Part shown: positions 6,702 to 9,423 of the stretch, in pieces | How positions within the stretch are numbered: position 1 is the stretch's first letter | Layout of the letters: each line of letters starts with the position of its first letter | NCBI GenBank assembly: GCA_002385665.1 | Contig: DGDX01000004.1 | Location: 34,470-43,892 of the forward strand | Source: Firmicutes bacterium UBA3941 | GTDB lineage: Bacteria; Bacillota; Clostridia; Caldicoprobacterales; UBA3941 | DNA length: 9,423 nt | Reading direction: 5' to 3' | Program-made: the position numbers and the translations under genes | Notes under the pieces: model-generated | Databases searched by the model: none | What the model saw: only the letters and a program-made list of their open reading frames with translations | What the model was told of the DNA's origin: nothing

Positions 6702-6731
6702 TTGTATTCAATGTATCAGATATGGTATTAT
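6702..6731 (+). promoter_or_regulatory. Candidate lysS promoter
   Basis: TTGTAT (6702-6707) and TATTAT (6726-6731) are separated by 18 bp. The start would lie near 6738, giving lysS a leader of about 108 nt. Short complementary pairs in the leader, such as TATGGT (6721-6726) with ACCATA, are too weak to define a regulatory fold, and no T-box sequence is present. Confidence 0.4.
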
Positions 6732-6845
6732 AGCGTAGATGATGATAGACCATAGTTTCCATACATTTTATTAGTATTTCAATTACGCTGTCCAAAATTG
6801 GGTCTGCCGTTCATTATTCTATCTATATAATACGGAAAGGTATGA

Positions 6846-8348
<1,503 letters not shown>

Positions 8349-8399
8349 TGAAGAAAAGGAATTAACAAATGGGTTCAGATTAACGCGACTGTAGATGAT

Positions 8400-8449
8400 A
8401 TCCGCCAGGAGGTTATTGCATTATGGCATTATATCCTGGCGGATTTTTT
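8400..8449 (+). terminator. Intrinsic terminator after lysS
   Basis: An 11-bp perfect stem ATCCGCCAGGA (8400-8410) / TCCTGGCGGAT (8434-8444) encloses a 23-nt loop and runs straight into TTTTTT (8444-8449). The long loop is unusual but the stem is GC-rich. It ends the greA-lysS transcription block about 50 bp after the lysS stop. Confidence 0.85.
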
Positions 8450-8480
8450 ATAATAATAAAAACAGATATAAATCGGTTAC

Positions 8481-8509
8481 TTGCCCATTAATGGACTTTA
8501 TCATATAAT
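8481..8509 (+). promoter_or_regulatory. Promoter of the solute-binding-like membrane protein gene
   Basis: TTGCCC (8481-8486) and a perfect TATAAT (8504-8509) are spaced by 17 bp, just after the lysS terminator. The predicted start near 8516 gives a leader of about 88 nt, so this gene is its own transcription unit. Confidence 0.65.
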
Positions 8510-8589
8510 AATATTAGTTATGTTTGTCTAATACTATTCTTTTCGAATTAGGATTAATGTGTATCTAGGGGTTGAGTTTGTATATTGAT

Positions 8590-8594
8590 AGGGG
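8590..8594 (+). promoter_or_regulatory. Ribosome binding site supporting the GTG start at 8604
   Basis: AGGGG ends 9 nt before GTG 8604. An overlapping ATG at 8602 is in another frame and stops after six codons (MCIALG), leaving GTG as the usable start. Whether the overlapping ATG competes for ribosomes is unknown. Confidence 0.5.
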
Positions 8595-8603
8595 TGTATT
8601 GAT

Positions 8604-9269
8604 GTGTATCGCGTTAGGCTGAACAAGGAGAGACTAAGGAATCATATCCAATATGATTGGTGGAAATATGTCGTATGTATAATTGTAACTATAGCTGTAT
8701 GGAATTTGATAACAACTGTTACAAGGCCCCAAACACCTCCAGATAAAAAGATAGAGATCTTTCTAGTTGGTAATTATGTATTAGAAGAATCCGCTATGGC
8801 TATATCGGACAGGATCATTGAAGATTTTCCTAATCTGTGGGAGGTAAATATCAACAATATTGCCCTGGATAAAGAGGATCCTCAGTTGGATTATATGAGT
8901 CGGCAAAAGTTAATGGTTATGCTAGCCAGTCAAACGGGGGATATTTATGCCTTTGATAAGGAAGAATTTGCGAAAATTGTTGAACAAGGTGCTTTTATAC
9001 CTTTAGATGAATTTATAGAAGATAACAGATCCCTCATAGGCGATGATCGTCTTGAGAAGGCCGAAAGAATTGATACGGAGTTTGATAGTGAACCTCATTA
9101 TTATGGTATTCCCATGGATGGCTTGGAACTTTTTAAGAATACCGGTTATGATGTATCGGATAAGGTAATAGGAATGACCATCTTCAGTGAAAACCCGTCC
9201 ATGGCTGTTGAGGTATTAAAATGGATCTTAAATGACGGCGAGAAAGTCATTGAAGCAGATATGAACTAG
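8604..9269 (+). CDS. Membrane-anchored extracellular solute-binding-protein-like protein
   Basis: This is a 221-residue protein with a basic N-terminus (RVRLNKERLRNH) and one membrane helix, about residues 20-40 (WWKYVVCIIVTIAVWNLITT), with no lipobox cysteine. Topology should be N-in/C-out, with an uncleaved anchor. The outer domain begins with the strand KKIEIFLVG (48-56). A helix ISDRIIEDFP and a strand WEVNINNI follow. The segment TGDIYAFDKEEFAKIVEQGAFIPLDEFI (111-138) is the recognisable part: it matches the pattern 'DI..FD...F...G...PLD.' of family 1 ABC solute-binding proteins. YYGIPMDG (about 166-173) resembles their 'YGIP' segment. It is about half the length of such proteins and no ABC permease is adjacent, so it is likely a stand-alone, cut-down relative with a sensory or unknown role. 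It starts with GTG, has its own promoter, and is preceded by the lysS terminator. Confidence 0.8.
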   Translation: MYRVRLNKERLRNHIQYDWWKYVVCIIVTIAVWNLITTVTRPQTPPDKKIEIFLVGNYVLEESAMAISDRIIEDFPNLWEVNINNIALDKEDPQLDYMSRQKLMVMLASQTGDIYAFDKEEFAKIVEQGAFIPLDEFIEDNRSLIGDDRLEKAERIDTEFDSEPHYYGIPMDGLELFKNTGYDVSDKVIGMTIFSENPSMAVEVLKWILNDGEKVIEADMN

Positions 9270-9313
9270 AATTTATTGTCCAGAGATTGCATAATGTTGA
9301 ATTTTAGTTTTTA

Positions 9314-9342
9314 TTGACAAAGCACTTGAAATATGCTATCAT
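9314..9342 (+). promoter_or_regulatory. Strong promoter, first of a tandem pair
   Basis: A perfect TTGACA (9314-9319), a 17-bp spacer and TATCAT (9337-9342) form a strong sigma-A promoter. TGC directly before the -10 box adds an extended -10 element. An AT-rich stretch lies upstream. Transcription would start near 9349. No gene follows within the window. Confidence 0.7.
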
Positions 9343-9382
9343 ATAATCCCTCTTTGAGGAGCAATTTATTTTAAATATCTTA

Positions 9383-9411
9383 TTGACATAATAAATTTAC
9401 TATGCTAGTAT
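9383..9411 (+). promoter_or_regulatory. Strong promoter, second of a tandem pair
   Basis: TTGACA (9383-9388), 17 bp, TAGTAT (9406-9411), again with TGC as an extended -10. It lies exactly 69 bp after the first and repeats its blocks TTATTGACA, TATGCTA and ATATAA in register. The upstream AT-rich run could act as an UP element. The start would be near 9418, so the transcribed gene lies beyond the window. Confidence 0.7.
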
Positions 9412-9423
9412 ATAAATCGTTGT

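Noticed and set aside
6826..6831. Perfect TATAAT just before lysS
   Set aside because: No -35 box lies at proper spacing, and a start near 6838 would fall inside the ribosome binding site, leaving almost no leader.
6738..6845. T-box or lysine riboswitch in front of lysS
   Set aside because: There is no AGGGTGG-type T-box sequence, no convincing antiterminator/terminator pair before the start codon, and only short low-stability pairings.

Overview
The window looks like a chromosomal housekeeping region from a low-GC Firmicute of the class Clostridia. The DNA is AT-rich, with frequent ATA, AGA and AGG codons, strong purine-rich ribosome binding sites and some TTG/GTG starts. The order coaX, dusB, greA, lysS is a familiar one in Firmicutes. 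All supported genes lie on the + strand, and there is no sign of phage, transposon, CRISPR or recent transfer. No genus can be named with confidence.

Layout. Bases 1-509 hold the C-terminal part of an MFS transporter. A promoter and a leader of about 100 nt precede a six-helix ECF-transporter S component (664-1266, probably the pantothenate-specific PanT), which ends at a strong intrinsic terminator. Next come type III pantothenate kinase coaX (1337-2110), an unrecognised single-pass membrane protein that may have its own promoter (about 2261-2803), and tRNA-dihydrouridine synthase dusB (2879-3862). Two closely spaced genes of unclear function follow. The first (3935-4840) belongs to a conserved family that I recall being labelled 'quinate 5-dehydrogenase'. 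The second (4866-5924) is a Rossmann-type protein whose overall plan resembles long-chain acyl-ACP reductase (AAR). Transcription factor greA (6148-6624) and lysyl-tRNA synthetase lysS (6846-8348) each have a plausible promoter, and lysS ends at a strong terminator. A promoter of good quality then drives a membrane-anchored, solute-binding-protein-like gene (8604-9269). The last about 110 bases contain two very similar tandem promoters 69 bp apart, of the kind expected in front of an rRNA or other stable-RNA operon, which would lie just outside the window.

How the genes fit together. PanT plus CoaX would take up pantothenate and phosphorylate it, the first committed steps to coenzyme A. DusB, GreA and LysRS serve tRNA modification, transcript-cleavage rescue of RNA polymerase, and tRNA charging. 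The most interesting part is the dehydrogenase-like/AAR-like pair between dusB and greA: both are intact and apparently co-transcribed, and neither has a secure function.
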